This document shows, in pieces, positions 22,637 to 33,515 of a stretch of 64,000 nt of DNA. A program made the position numbers and the translations under genes. Origin of the DNA: Diplodia intermedia (lineage: Eukaryota; Ascomycota; Dothideomycetes; Botryosphaeriales; Botryosphaeriaceae); the NCBI GenBank assembly GCA_021495925.1, contig JAKEKT010000010.1:434001-498000 (forward strand), given 5' to 3'. Within the stretch, counting starts at the first letter, position 1; each line of letters opens with the position of its first letter. The notes beneath the pieces are model-generated. The model had not been told where the DNA came from and ran no database searches. It was given only the letters and a program-made list of their open reading frames with translations.

Positions 22637-23399
22637 ATTTGCGGTTTGTGTGTGGAGGGGAAGGTCGGGAAGGCTGGAGCTAAGCGGACCTGCGTCAGCG
22701 GTCGGAATCAACGCTGCGGGGCGCCAAATACAACTCGGCGAGCATCGCGGACGAGCGCAGGGCCAGGTTCGGGGGGCGAGCGTACCTTTGCGTGAGGATG
22801 AGGCGGGTGTATTGAGGTCGCGAAGTTCGTGATGGTTTCAACTTTCGGCGCAATCGGCGCCGTGTGCGGGCTCGCTTAGACAAGCAAAAACACCATCGTC
22901 CCCGATCTTGAAGACGGCGCGTCTGTCATGCCCTCACCACAGCACGAAACATAGTCTCCGATCCCCCGAGCCGTGGCATCATCGCCGTTGTCGAGATGCG
23001 CCGACGAGCTTCGTGATGGGAAGCCACCCGACGCACCCTGGGCGACAAGCGGCCCAATACGCCTGGCCGCGACGCACCAACATAAGCTGTGCGAGGGATA
23101 CCTGTGTCATAACGCAGCAAGCAACGCACCAGTTCTACGTCGTCGCAACTTCCTCGGCGCAGAAGGCAGTCTTAGCCGGTCCAGCTGTCTCGCAATGCAT
23201 TTCTTTTCCGAGACCGCCTTCCCTCCAAGCTACTCATGGCGTCACCCGTAAAAGACATCCCACGGATCCTTTACTTTGATCGCAACATGCAGTGGCAGAT
23301 GAGACACAATCAATGGAATTCGTACGCTCATCGGAGTAAAGAAGGACAATGCGCACCAAGACCAGATGCTGGTGGCATGTAAACAAGGATTAAAGACAT
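22637..23399. other. Promoter region of the NAC beta gene
   Basis: About 760 bases. An open frame of 123 codons on the plus strand (22908-23279) has no domain signature and overlaps the expected promoter, so I do not call it. No repeats seen. Confidence 0.45.
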
Positions 23400-23844
23400 T
23401 CAGAGACCACGTGCTTCCTGCGCGTACTTCATGCTTCTTTTTGCCCCGGCGCTGCCCAGGTGCAGGTCTGCAGCAACCATACCGACAATGAAGACACTAA
23501 AAGCTACCACCAGTTCGAACATCCCGAACGTCTGCCTCGGAAACTGCAGAAGCCTTCCTGGACTGGTTGAAGCGGATCTGCTCGTCGATCTCAACAAAGG
23601 CAGCGGCAGCGCTAATGTTGAACTGGGCAGCGAGGTAGAGGGCGTAGCGGTTGCGGTATTGATTGGTGATGTTCTCAGTAGAAGGGCGTCGAGCTAATGC
23701 GACATAAGCACTGATCGGCGCCAACGCGCTGTAGCCCGTTTTCTTACCCGTTGTGGTGTGAGGATGCAGAAGAGGAACGTTGCGAGCCTGCTCGGGGGGT
23801 GAAGACGTAGCCGGCGTCAAGATTATGGAAGGTGTAAGAGGCAT
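23400..23844 (-). CDS. Small putative membrane protein, function unknown
   Basis: Proposed exons 23844-23596 and 23543-23400 give 130 residues. The 52-nt intron starts with a weaker donor (GTTGAG) and ends CTGCAG; an alternative acceptor 12 bases further on also stays in phase. Without splicing the first frame would run to 23497 and end in a non-hydrophobic tail. Three hydrophobic stretches are visible: around GYSALAPISAYVAL, ALYLAAQFNISAAAAF and ELVVAFSVFIVGMVAADLHL. The last ends before a basic, polar tail, suggesting a three-span membrane protein of the secretory pathway or mitochondria. I do not recognise a family. The splice model is the uncertain part. Confidence 0.5.
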
Positions 23845-25543
23845 TTATCGGCCGAGTTGAAGGAGAGAGGAGGAACGGCGAGCAACTGAGAGTGAGGGCA
23901 AGAGGATGCTATCCGCTGTGGACTGGAATCAACTTGCTTGGGGCCTCAGCAGACAGGACCCGGGCAGGCGAATATATAGTCGCGTACGACAACACCATCA
24001 GCATCGGCGGTGAGCAGAGCGTGAGGCGGAGCTCGCTGGCCATGAAACCGCGGCAGACAAGGCCAGTATGGCCGTGAGGAGAAGGCCATTCCCGAGTCGG
24101 GTAAATCACGCTGCCGATCTAGACGAGGCGTGCGGAGGGCACGAGGAGCATCGTGGGCGGAAAATGGCTCTGCGACATGCCTCATGGCCGCTGGCAGGCG
24201 GACGTTGCCCCGCCAAAAACCACGCACCGGCTGTAGCCGAAAGTGGTGAAGCTTGGCCGGGCGATCAGAGCGAAATGCCTCAGCTTCGCAGCGCATTCAT
24301 TGCGTCAAGTGTCGCGTCGCTGATTAAGGTTTCTGGGGAGCCTGGGGATGACGGTAGGCGTCCGGCCCTGCACGTCGGTCCCCACCGGCCCATCGTTTGA
24401 CCAAGGCCGGTGCAGAGCCTCAGGAGTCACCAGCCCCCAGCCCCGTGGATAATGAGGCCTGCAGCGCGATTTGAAAGCCGGCCTGGCACGGACGATCGCC
24501 GCGTTCTAGACGGCGGCCGTGTGGGCAAGCGATGATGGCAATGAAAGCGACGCAGGCGATTGGCGTGCCAGTGCGAGCTCACCGGCCACGGTCGCCGGAG
24601 GTACGTCGTCGGTGTACCTCTTGTTTCTCCCAGCCCTACTGTCTCGCCTCTGCGGCGCGTCGCACGGCGCGATCGCCATCGCCGATGGACGCCGTATCCA
24701 AGTCAACGGGATGCTTTTCCATCCTCCGCCCCGCTTGCCTGCGGCTGAAGACTGCGTTGCGGCATCGTCTTGTCGCCGGCGGCCGGTAAGCCCGCGCTGG
24801 CAGGCGCTTCCCGGCCTGCAGCTGCAGCACCACCTCAAGGCTGACGGGCTGCAGGCGCCTCGATCAGCCGTCATGCTGTCGACTCCCCCCGCACTGCTCC
24901 GATTATCCGCCTAGCCTGCGGTGGTGGCAATGCCAGCTCCTGTTGGGCAACTCGAAGCTGTGGCGGCCACTAGCTGGTGCACAACACCAAAGTAGCTTAT
25001 CCCGAGCAATTATCCCCCCCAAAAAAGCCCGCCGCCCCTCCCGCTCCGGCCCTGGGGCGGCCCAACAGACGGCCACGCTGAGCCTGCGAGCGCGCACATA
25101 TATCGCGCACCGCTCGCCTCCTTCTCGAGCCGAAAGCGCAGCACTGCCACCTTCTGATCGCTCCCGCCGATCCATGTGCCTGGGCTCCCGCACGGAACCC
25201 TCTGAATCTCCACCCGGACGCCCCCGGAATACCCAGCTGATCCCGGCCGTCGGCCAAACGGGCTTGCGACCGCCCAAAAGCAGCCTTCTGGGCAACCTAC
25301 GTACCCGCACTAGTCTCCTGTACTCGCGTCACAGCCGATCTCTTGCTCGATCCCTGCTCCCCTCGCCGTCTCACCATCTCCTGGCCGTCACGATATTGAT
25401 AAAACCCCCGCCGAGGCACGCCTCCACCACCTGCTCACACCCCTCCAACTCTCGACTACCATTATAATACCGCCTCGTCGTCTCGCCTTCCGCCGCACCA
25501 CTTTAACAATCTTTAATCACACCACCTCCACACTAATACAACA
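23845..25543. other. GC-rich intergenic region
   Basis: About 1.7 kb. Mutually overlapping frames on both strands (for example 24506-24914) show no domains, and their residue composition (Arg, Ala, Ser, Pro) is what GC-rich noncoding DNA gives. The right 500 bases, C/T-rich and then A-rich, look like the promoter and leader of the gene at 25544. Confidence 0.5.
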
Positions 25544-25753
25544 ATGGCCGGCTCTACGTGCGCTCCGGGCTGCTGGTACGGAAAGTACCTGCGCCAGAAC
25601 TGCCCTTACTGCTCTGCTGGCAACCAGTCCGCACGCGCGTCCTCGTCGCGAGACAGCTCCACTCGCTACCAAAGTAGTGGTGCGTCACCGGACCGCAGGG
25701 GAAGCACCCAGACAAGTGGCGGCTGGCTCTCGTCCCAGAGGAGATCATCGTAG
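25544..25753 (+). CDS. Small Cys-containing protein of unknown function
   Basis: A 69-codon frame preceded by a leader typical of an expressed fungal gene (CCACACTAATACAACAATGG). The N-terminus, MAGSTCAPGCWYGKYLRQNC, is followed by PYC. It places four cysteines in the first 23 residues, patterned C-x3-C-x9-C-x2-C, with aromatic residues between; this could be a small zinc site or disulphide pair. The remainder is Ser/Arg/Gly-rich and probably disordered, with RRSS at the end. There is no signal peptide, so a cytosolic or nuclear location is more likely than secretion. A GTAAGC donor-like sequence lies just after the stop codon and may mark a 3' UTR intron. No family recognised. The good leader and the Cys pattern are the reasons for calling it. 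Confidence 0.55.
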   Translation: MAGSTCAPGCWYGKYLRQNCPYCSAGNQSARASSSRDSSTRYQSSGASPDRRGSTQTSGGWLSSQRRSS

Positions 25754-27033
25754 GCGATGTATTCTGAATGGTAAGCGTCTTCACATTGCTTCTGCCCTCG
25801 AGCACGTGTTAACAAGAACCAGTTTCTTCCTTGTCGCCTACACACCATAATCACCTTCGACCTTCGACGCCATGTATGACTATATCAAACACCTATTTCG
25901 CCAACTAGCAACTCCACCTTTCCAGTGGAGTTGACCGGCCATAACCTTACGACTACCCCATTATTCTTAATTCGGACCGGCATCCAACCCTAATCTTCTT
26001 CTACCTTTACACCCTACCTGCCGACCCTAATTGTCCGCACCCTTCTTCATCTACCAACCTCCATGCGCCCCCGGAAGAACAAAAGTTCTAGATTGGACCA
26101 TTGGCAACGGAGTCAAGCAACCAAAGCAGCAAGCTCTCGGAAAGTTTGGGACATTGGTACCATCATCACTTTGCAAGGAATTATCGTCATCTTCTCAGCG
26201 AGCTTGTCAGCCTTCTTTTCCCTCTCGGTCAAAACTTTAGCGTGTAGTATGAAGGCGTTTCTGGTGTTCCTGGCGTTATCTCGATCCCCGGACAAGGGAC
26301 GATGTGGTACATCGATGGGGAAATTGTGGCTAAATTTAGTCGATTATCGTCTTTTCTCCATACTCCCCAGTCTTGGCTCAATGTAACTGCTTTGCTTGAC
26401 CCTGAATCCTGTCTCCTGAGTGATGCATCGGAAGAGGTATTCTCCCGAAAGTAGTGTCGCTGTGGCTGGCACCGGACACATGCGCGGCTCTTCCGGCACC
26501 TGAGTCCAGAACGGTCTCTGCAGCCCTGCCAATCTTTACGAGCATCTTTCCGGTAAGTCGGCTGGATGCAAAATACCCGTGCTTCCGTTCGTTCGCCGCT
26601 GTTCCTGGCGCGCGTGGCCCGCACGGCCATGGTAACTAAGCGGACACGACATAGTCTCTCCACCATCGGACCTTCTTCCAGCAACTAAATTTAGATAGGC
26701 GGTACGTATGTACTGCGCTTTTCCGTTCTACATCGGGGAGACCGGCCACGCGTTCCGTTGTACTACGGAGTTGCTGCGTCCACAAAAACTCGGACACGCG
26801 AGAGAAAGAAAAAGAAATACCTCGTCAATCGCCCGATAACATTCCGGCCGATTCCCGAGATCCCTTTCCGCCGCGGTCCGATCGTGGCCGGCTTCTTCTC
26901 AAGAATTAGGCCTGCTCGGGCTATTGTCTGCGCTTGCGTAGGCCATGCAGTATGTGCTCCTCAACATGCAGCCAGCCGCACATTTTCAGCCGCGCTCTCT
27001 CCTTTTCTTCCTTCCACGTGGTGGCGCCATTAG

Positions 27034-28434
27034 GCTGGCAGCCACATCGCCTCCGCTGTCACAAGGCGGCTTGACGGAGCGCCTCGATCTTCAGCGACAA
27101 GCCAAAATCAAGTTAGTATAGAAGTTAGGCAAAACATGCTCCGGTCCTTAATCCACGTACGCGCAACTTAGAGAGCAAAGTTATAAAGGAAATATCACCA
27201 TCGCTAACCAGCTTAGGCTTTGGCTATGAGAAGCGCTATTATCACAAGGGCGCCGTTCACCACTCGACTAGTAAAGTGTTTACCCTTTAACCACTTCCAT
27301 AGGCATTAGATATGCGCCACGTGCTAGCGAATGGTGGAAATGGATTTCGCCGCGCTCACCTGATAGCGTTGTGGCTTCGAATGGATAATCCCTTTTAGTA
27401 CCGCCGATTTTATGGGCGTATGTCACGGTTCAAGAGTAAAGAGTTGAATTACTAACAAGAGGTTGTACGGGTTACGGAGGATAGGCCGTGTGGAAGGACT
27501 ATCTACGCAACGAACGAGTCATGGTCTGCACGTGACATCATTGGCATGACTCGGGGCAGATCGTGACACGTATTAGCATCTACATGTATTGCACGTCGAG
27601 AGCGCATGCCCAAACCAATGTACCCGATGTTTTTCTCGGGATGGAGGTAGTCTTATGCGGTGAGTGTTGAAGCTTTGATCCCTGGCGAGTAGTAAAGAGT
27701 CAATCTTAATAAGCCCTATTAAGAGCTAAGCCTATACAGATAAACTTCTACCTTAATAATAACGCCCCTCGATCGGTAGAGCTTATGTTCTACTAGGTAG
27801 TCAGCCAGGTTTTCATAGCTGGCTGCTAGGGTCAGGCTATGATTTGCGATATAGATAAACTTCCTACGGTTTTATCCCGAGTAGTATTGCACCCCGTTCT
27901 ATGTGTTGTTGAGCCGAGAATTGGCCGGGCCGGGTCTTAGCTTTCCGTATCCTCGATAGCTTCCCACTCCTCACAATTACTTTATTAAAAGTACAAGCAG
28001 ATCTTCTTCGTACTTCGTACCAGTTGACCCTCACAGCATCTTTACCTAAATCCTTGTATTAGTACATCTTCTAGTGCCGATCTTAAACCGTGGTTCTTTA
28101 GATAACAGGCTTGATGGCCTTTCGTACATCCATGTACTCCCTAAAATCAACTTAACGGCAAACCCGAGGTTTTAGTGGTAGTAGACAGAGCCAGGTAATC
28201 ATACTCGCTTTATCGAGGTAGACCAATGGTGAGAAGCATGGTGCTGTTCGTTTTGCGCTGTTCTGCATTCCAATCTATTAATACACCAACCCGAAGCTAA
28301 ATTTCCGGCCCCAAAGTGTTGGCCTCTATTCTACGCAAGACTGGGAATCCCTCGGCTCACTTCTCATCATCACTAAACCCACATATGCGTGCCCGGCTTG
28401 CATATCCCGGAATAGGTTTGGCTCTGAATCTGGA
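27034..28434. repeat. Possible RIP-decayed mobile-element remnant
   Basis: A stretch of about 1.4 kb without any open frame of 60 codons on either strand. It has frequent TAA, TAG and TA dinucleotides, short direct repeats (ATAAACTTC near 27742 and 27855) and a small hairpin. In Pezizomycotina such islands usually come from transposons mutated by repeat-induced point mutation, with C-to-T changes creating stops. I could not identify terminal repeats or a protein remnant, so the element class is unknown. Confidence 0.35.
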
Positions 28435-30651
28435 GTGACAAAAAAAGGCCTCTTAAGATCAGTCTGGGTAGACCTAATCCGGAACCTAACAATTCCGAAA
28501 GTCACCCTACAGGGGTTGCAAGGGCCGTTGAGCCAGGAGCTGAGAGGTCTTCCATGGTCTGGTAGGAGCCAGATAGTACACCTAACCCTTCATCTTCCCA
28601 AGGCTTGGAAAGTGAGCAAGTAACGGTATGAGCAAGTCATGCTTCGGCTTCGCATTTGACATATGGCGATTGGAACGTGTTGCACACGCCTCAAGCACTG
28701 TTCGTCGAAGAAGCAGTACCATGACATGAAAGACCGCCGGCAAGTGGACGACAGACAGTGGAATTGCATCGCAAACCATTTGAACCGACTAAGTGGATAC
28801 ACAGTCCATACTGATGCATTGCCTTATTTGGCACCGGCTACAGTAGCAGTTTCCTTGCCATGTCGAGCCTTAATGAAGATTTAACAACGATTTTTTGTTG
28901 GTGCCTCGGACATGGGGGTCAAGAAGTAGGTGTCACCAAGCCAATCGTGTTCAGTCTTGAAGAGCGGGGAGCACAAATGGCCAGCTTCGGAAAAGTAAGT
29001 CCTTGGAGGATTACAGAGCGGAACGACCGGGCAGAAAACTTGAACAAGGTACACGGGGCTCGGGATGGAAGCGATGACTTGCTTGAAGCGGATGACGAAC
29101 TTGATGCGAACAAGAGCCTGGCCAGGCTGGTTAGAGCAAGCGGGAGGTTCAAGCAATGCTGCAGAGTTTGGAGGTGACGTTGTATCTGGAACACTCCCTG
29201 TACCCCGCGATGTCGCACAGAATGCAGCACCCACCACACCGGTCGGTAAGAAAAAGACGGGGTTCGTTTAGGTATGAGGAGCTATGCAGGCGACGACGGG
29301 ACTTAAATCGATCTTGTAGAAAAGTGGGGCACACTGACCACCACGTCAGAAGGGCTGTATGAGGTGTACGTCAGCAACTGAATCGTGGGCATTTGAAACA
29401 ATGGATTCGCGTCCTCAGACTGGTGATCTGACAGCATCAGTGTCGGTCTGACGCTATTGGGACAATCAGAGTGACAAGGATATGTTATGGTGTACTGAAC
29501 TGCATCCAGCCAGTTTGCTTGGCGAGGTGGAGCACAGTCGAAGCTGGTGAGTTGGCGACTCACCGGTGCTCCTCGTGCTTTTGCGTTAATGCAGGCTGAA
29601 AGCCCCATTTCCCTGCCAGAAGTCGGCAGGCAAAGGGGTTGTGCATGTTGCCGGAGTGAAGGAGCAGATGTGGGCACGGCATTGAATGGTCTCGTGGCAA
29701 GCATGAGATAGTCTCGCCGTGGTCGTGGAGCAATGGCGGTTGACAGAAGCAAGATATAGCGGGCGGCATGCCATACAGAGGCCATCAGAACATCCGTGCC
29801 TTTTCTTCACATGCGTCAGTGCGCGACTCCCGGCCGGCGATCTGCTGTCCCATTGATCCGGTTACGAGCAGCGAAATCTCTGACTATGATGTGCAGTAGG
29901 AGAGGAATCAGTCTTGCCCCTGAGCTGCAAAGATAGTGGGGGCAGCGGTCGAGATTTTCTGACAACACTGAGCGATGAGGTGGCTAGTAAAAGAGAATTG
30001 CCGTATTCGGTAAAGCCGGCGCCTCGGTGGGGAGACGGGAGGTGCGGCGGGGCGTTGCCTATTGGCTGAGGCGCGGCGTGGCGACTCAGAATCGAAGCGC
30101 TGAAGAACTTCTTTCCTAATTCCTCGTTGCGCTCTGCGACGCCGCTTACAACGTGTCTTGCGCTGTTTGCCGCGGCGACACCGCAGCAACGGGCCTGCAT
30201 TCCTCGAACCCAGGCTCTTCCAGCTGTCTCCCGGCCCGCTGTTGCTGACTTCGTGGGCGACACGAGAGGAAAATCTGGTGGCGGCGGGTGTGACGTGCTG
30301 CAGGACGGCTGCAGGGCGCTGGCTGGGGGAACACAGGTGTGCGCCCGCCAACGGGCCCGAAAGCAGAGCGTTGAAAAGTCGAGAGGGGAATCAGCAGACG
30401 GGCTTCTGCCTAGGAAAGGCTCGGTTCGTCCTTATCGTCGCTTTTTTGGCGCGCGGTGGAGCCTTCCAGAGCCGGATGCGGCCCGCCCCCCCAGAGAGGC
30501 TCCTGCCGTCACTTGAACGTACCACTCGCTCGCATCCGTTTCATGGGCCGTGGCACAGCCTCGCGTCGCACCGGATTCCACACACTGCGCCATGGTCCCT
30601 CTGCAGCCTTCGCCCCGGACTCAAATGAACCTTATCTGCCTGTGCGCCGAG

Positions 30652-30657
30652 ATATAA
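30652..30657 (+). promoter_or_regulatory. Putative TATA element
   Basis: TATAAG about 180 bases before the start codon at 30830, followed by pyrimidine-rich sequence. Placement and sequence fit a core promoter; no other evidence. Confidence 0.3.
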
Positions 30658-30829
30658 GGTCACCAGCGTACATCGCGTCCCTTCCGCCGTGCTGACATCC
30701 CAAGCCACCTCATCCTCCACCGCGCTGCTGTCCACGTTTTTAGCCGTCACTCGTATAACTTTGCTCCCCACCGCCCCGCCGTCTCCTCGCACCGCACCAG
30801 CACCACCCTCCCCGCATGCTCGCGCGACC

Positions 30830-31434
30830 ATGAGTGCCAAACGCTGGTCCAGCTACGACACGGACGCCTACCGTCTGCCTTCGGGCATCACGCGCATTGG
30901 CTACGACGACATTACGCAGAAGTATCTCTTCCGCGACAGCTCCGGCCAGGAGTACACCAGCGCCAGCGGCTCCGAGTACGGCAGGCTCGAGAAGGGTAGG
31001 CCCAATCTCCCTTATCTCTGTGTCACCCGCACTCAATTTCGACAACTGACGCCAGATATTGCAAGTACCAGCGGGCTGGGACGGCGGCCCTCTTCTCCCG
31101 CGAGCCACGCGCACCGGCAGTGAATCCTCGGCGTCGACCGGGCTGAAGGGCCCGGCGACCGACTTCAGCGAAATCCTCGGCGACTTGGACGAGCAGAGAC
31201 AAGACGAGCAGGAGGACGAGAAAGAGGACAAAAGCAAGCCGCTTCCGTTCCTTGTCCTGGTAAGCGCCCACGGGTCGATCTTCTCGCAAACGGCATGGAT
31301 CAACCTTACTGATACGACTGCACCAGAGCTCCGTCCTATCGTTCAAGTCCAAGCTCAAGACACGCCAGTCGCGCAGGGCGCGCAAGGACTCGACAGCTTC
31401 GAGCCTGCTCTCGAAAGAAAAAGACTACATGTAG
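30830..31434 (+). CDS. Small conserved-looking protein of unknown function
   Basis: Exons 30830-30995, 31066-31259 and 31327-31434 give 155 residues in phase. The acceptor at 31066 (GCAAG|TACC) is needed to continue into the long second frame; the nearer acceptor at 31056 leads quickly to a stop. The N-terminal 50 residues are compact and aromatic: YDTDAYRLPSGITRIGYDD, then YLFRDSSGQEY and GSEYGRLEK. They resemble the opening of several Pezizomycotina proteins of unknown function that I recall as YDTD..RLP.G..R.GYD. A charged linker rich in Asp/Glu (DEQRQDEQEDEKED) follows. The C-terminus is basic (FKSKLKTRQSRRARKDS), and no LysM or transmembrane segment is present. Possibly a small intracellular regulator; function not assignable. 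Confidence 0.6.
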
Positions 31435-31930
31435 TAGTCGGCCAAGGCGTTGCGGGGCCTCTTCATTTCTGCCGGGCGCGCACCCGACGATCGTTGGCGC
31501 ACCGGACTTTCTTCACGATATCCTATTTCACGGCCTCGGGCGGGACCTTCACGTACGAGATGACGACTTAGTCTAGTTAATGATGCATACTTTCCTCAAC
31601 GTTCATTCCACGCACGTCTCCGCGCCCGGCGAGGCTAAATAGGCGCTCCCGTGCTTCCGTGAAGAAAGGCGCCTCCACTGGCGCCCGAGACTGAACCGCC
31701 GACCAGACACGCAGACGTGGGGCGCGGAGAAGCTTGGCCCGAGCCCAGGCCCCAGCGCACCCCCACCACACCTAGCGCCTACGCAACGATGTCATCGTCT
31801 TGATCAGCATCGCTGACCTTCTCCGTCATCACCGCCATCCCGGCCTCCGTCCCGGCCATTGCAGCTTCAAATTGCCCGCATATCCTCAGCCCCGGCCTCA
31901 CCGCCGGTTGCCAGCCCTCACCATTGCACC
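31435..31930. other. Short intergenic region
   Basis: About 500 bases, GC-rich, containing the 3' end of the preceding transcript and the promoter of the shb17-like gene. No gene seen. Confidence 0.5.
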
Positions 31931-33270
31931 ATGACTTCGGCCTGCACGCCCCGCGTCTTCATCGTCCGCCATGGAGAGACCGAATGGTCCATAAACGGTC
32001 GACACACGGGCTCCACCGAACTCCCGCTCACGGCCAACGGCGAGCGCAGGATCAAGGCTACTGGCAAGGCTTTAGTCGGGGATGACAGATTGATTGTTCC
32101 CAGGAATCTGGCTCACATGTGAGTCCTCATGCAGCGCGATCCTAGGTCCCGCTCCTATTTTTATCTCAATCTCAAAACCCACTGCAATACCCCCCACGAT
32201 ACCGCCGGTAAAAAGTCCATCACTCAACCGGCCTATCCCCAAAATCGCCTTGTCACACCATGCTGCCTAAGTCCCATCCCACCTTACCATACCACTTGCC
32301 TCTACCAGCCTGAGCAGCAAACAAAAACCCCAGGCCACACCACTTTAGTACCCCCGTCCCATCACCTCCTCTTCCTTTAGCCGAGCAACCAACCCGTGAC
32401 TCACACGCCGAAACGCCACACCGCAGCTATGTCTCCCCACGCAAGCGTGCCCAGCGCACGCTCGAACTCCTCTCGCTCGGCTGCGCGCAGCGCATGCCTT
32501 GGCAAGAGCCGGACGAAAGCAATCCCACCAAGGACATCCGCACGCACGCCCACATCCAGGTGACGGACGCTATCTGCGAATGGGATTATGGCGATTACGA
32601 AGGCTTGACTAGCGCCCAGATCCGCGAACAGCGCGCCGAACGCGGCGAGGGTCCTTGGGATATTTGGAGGGATGGGTGTCCGGGTGGGGAGTGAGTGCCT
32701 TTCTTTTCCTTTCGTTCCAGGGTTGGCCTCACTTTATTTTTATCTGTGGCTTGTTAGGCCTGCGCGGAAGCGATGCGAAAACCAGGGTAGCGTGGGCGTT
32801 TTCCCAAGTTGTGCCGGCCATTGAAAGGTTCTAGACCGCCTAGAACCACAGAACATGTTACTAACTCGAGCTTCCTCCGCACCAGGTCGCCGGCGGACGT
32901 AAGCAAGAGACTGGACGAGCTGATCGATGATATCCGGACGCGCTTTCACGGGCCGACGGTCGGCAAGGCGAAGAAGGACGTCGGTCCGCATGACGTGCTC
33001 ATCGTGGCTCACGGTCACATTCTGCGCGCCTTCGCTGCGCGCTGGATTGCAAGGGACGTTTCGGACAACCCGGCGTTGATCCTCGAAGCCGGCGGTGTGG
33101 GAACACTGAGGTTAGTTTATCCTGCGGTGGTCGTTTGTGCCTACTCTTGTGCATTGGATTGACTTTCATGGGTGTGCAGCTATGAGCATCACTCAATCGA
33201 CGAGCCGGCTATCCTCCTTGGTGGGGCGTTCGTGGTGGATGTCGTCGAGAAAGAGCAAGAGTTGAAATAG
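31931..33270 (+). CDS. shb17: Sedoheptulose-1,7-bisphosphatase (histidine phosphatase superfamily)
   Basis: Exons 31931-32118, 32427-32690, 32886-33110 and 33180-33270 give 255 residues. Intron 3 has an ACTAAC branch site. The phosphohistidine motif IVRHGETEWS (His14) is followed by GRHTGSTELPLT, YVSPRKRA, CEWDYGDYEG, DIWRDGCPGGE and the second histidine motif IVAHGHILR. The C-terminal block LEAGGVGTLSYEHHSIDEPA closely matches that of yeast Shb17. Shb17 hydrolyses sedoheptulose-1,7-bisphosphate and so drives the non-oxidative, ribose-forming riboneogenesis route in the cytosol. Length is similar to the yeast enzyme (271 residues), and the loop between AHGH and the AGG motif is shorter. Other phosphoglycerate-mutase-like phosphatases are the alternative, but the EYGDYEG / WRDGC / IDEPA combination supports Shb17. 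Confidence 0.88.
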
Positions 33271-33515
33271 AAGCGAAGGGCAAAGTTACGATCAAAGATT
33301 CATTAAAGCTCAGCTGTTCGTAACCTGCTCGGCCCCATCCCGTGCCCGGACCTGCAGCACGGGATTCAAGCCAAAGGCTCATGATGACCATCCATGGGTG
33401 GGCTGGTCCCGCCCGGCCCAGCCGGTTATACCCAAAAGAAAACGCAAAGCAACATACATGATCTCCAAACCAGCCAACACTTGAAATGCCTGCAATCCGA
33501 ATTGCTCCCGCAGCT

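Larger units (their letters stand above)
25754..30829. other. About 5 kb gene-free block including a decayed-looking AT-rich core
   Basis: No gene with a recognisable domain. The left edge (25,754-26,700) is probably the 3' UTR of the small gene plus spacer. The core (27,034-28,434) has no open frame of 60 codons in any of six frames and is visibly richer in A/T and TA dinucleotides than the rest of the window. The right part (28,860-30,700) has overlapping short frames without domains and ends in the promoter of the gene at 30830. Confidence 0.5.

Noticed and set aside
24506..25467. Frames of 122-174 codons on both strands
   Set aside because: Mutually overlapping and compositionally biased; the right part is better explained as promoter and leader of the gene at 25544.
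27370..27400. tRNA B-box-like TTCGAAT sequence
   Set aside because: No matching A box, acceptor stem or anticodon arm could be folded around it.
28860..29237. Overlapping 105- and 118-codon frames on opposite strands
   Set aside because: No domain and no splice extension; adjacent to the decayed island and probably chance.
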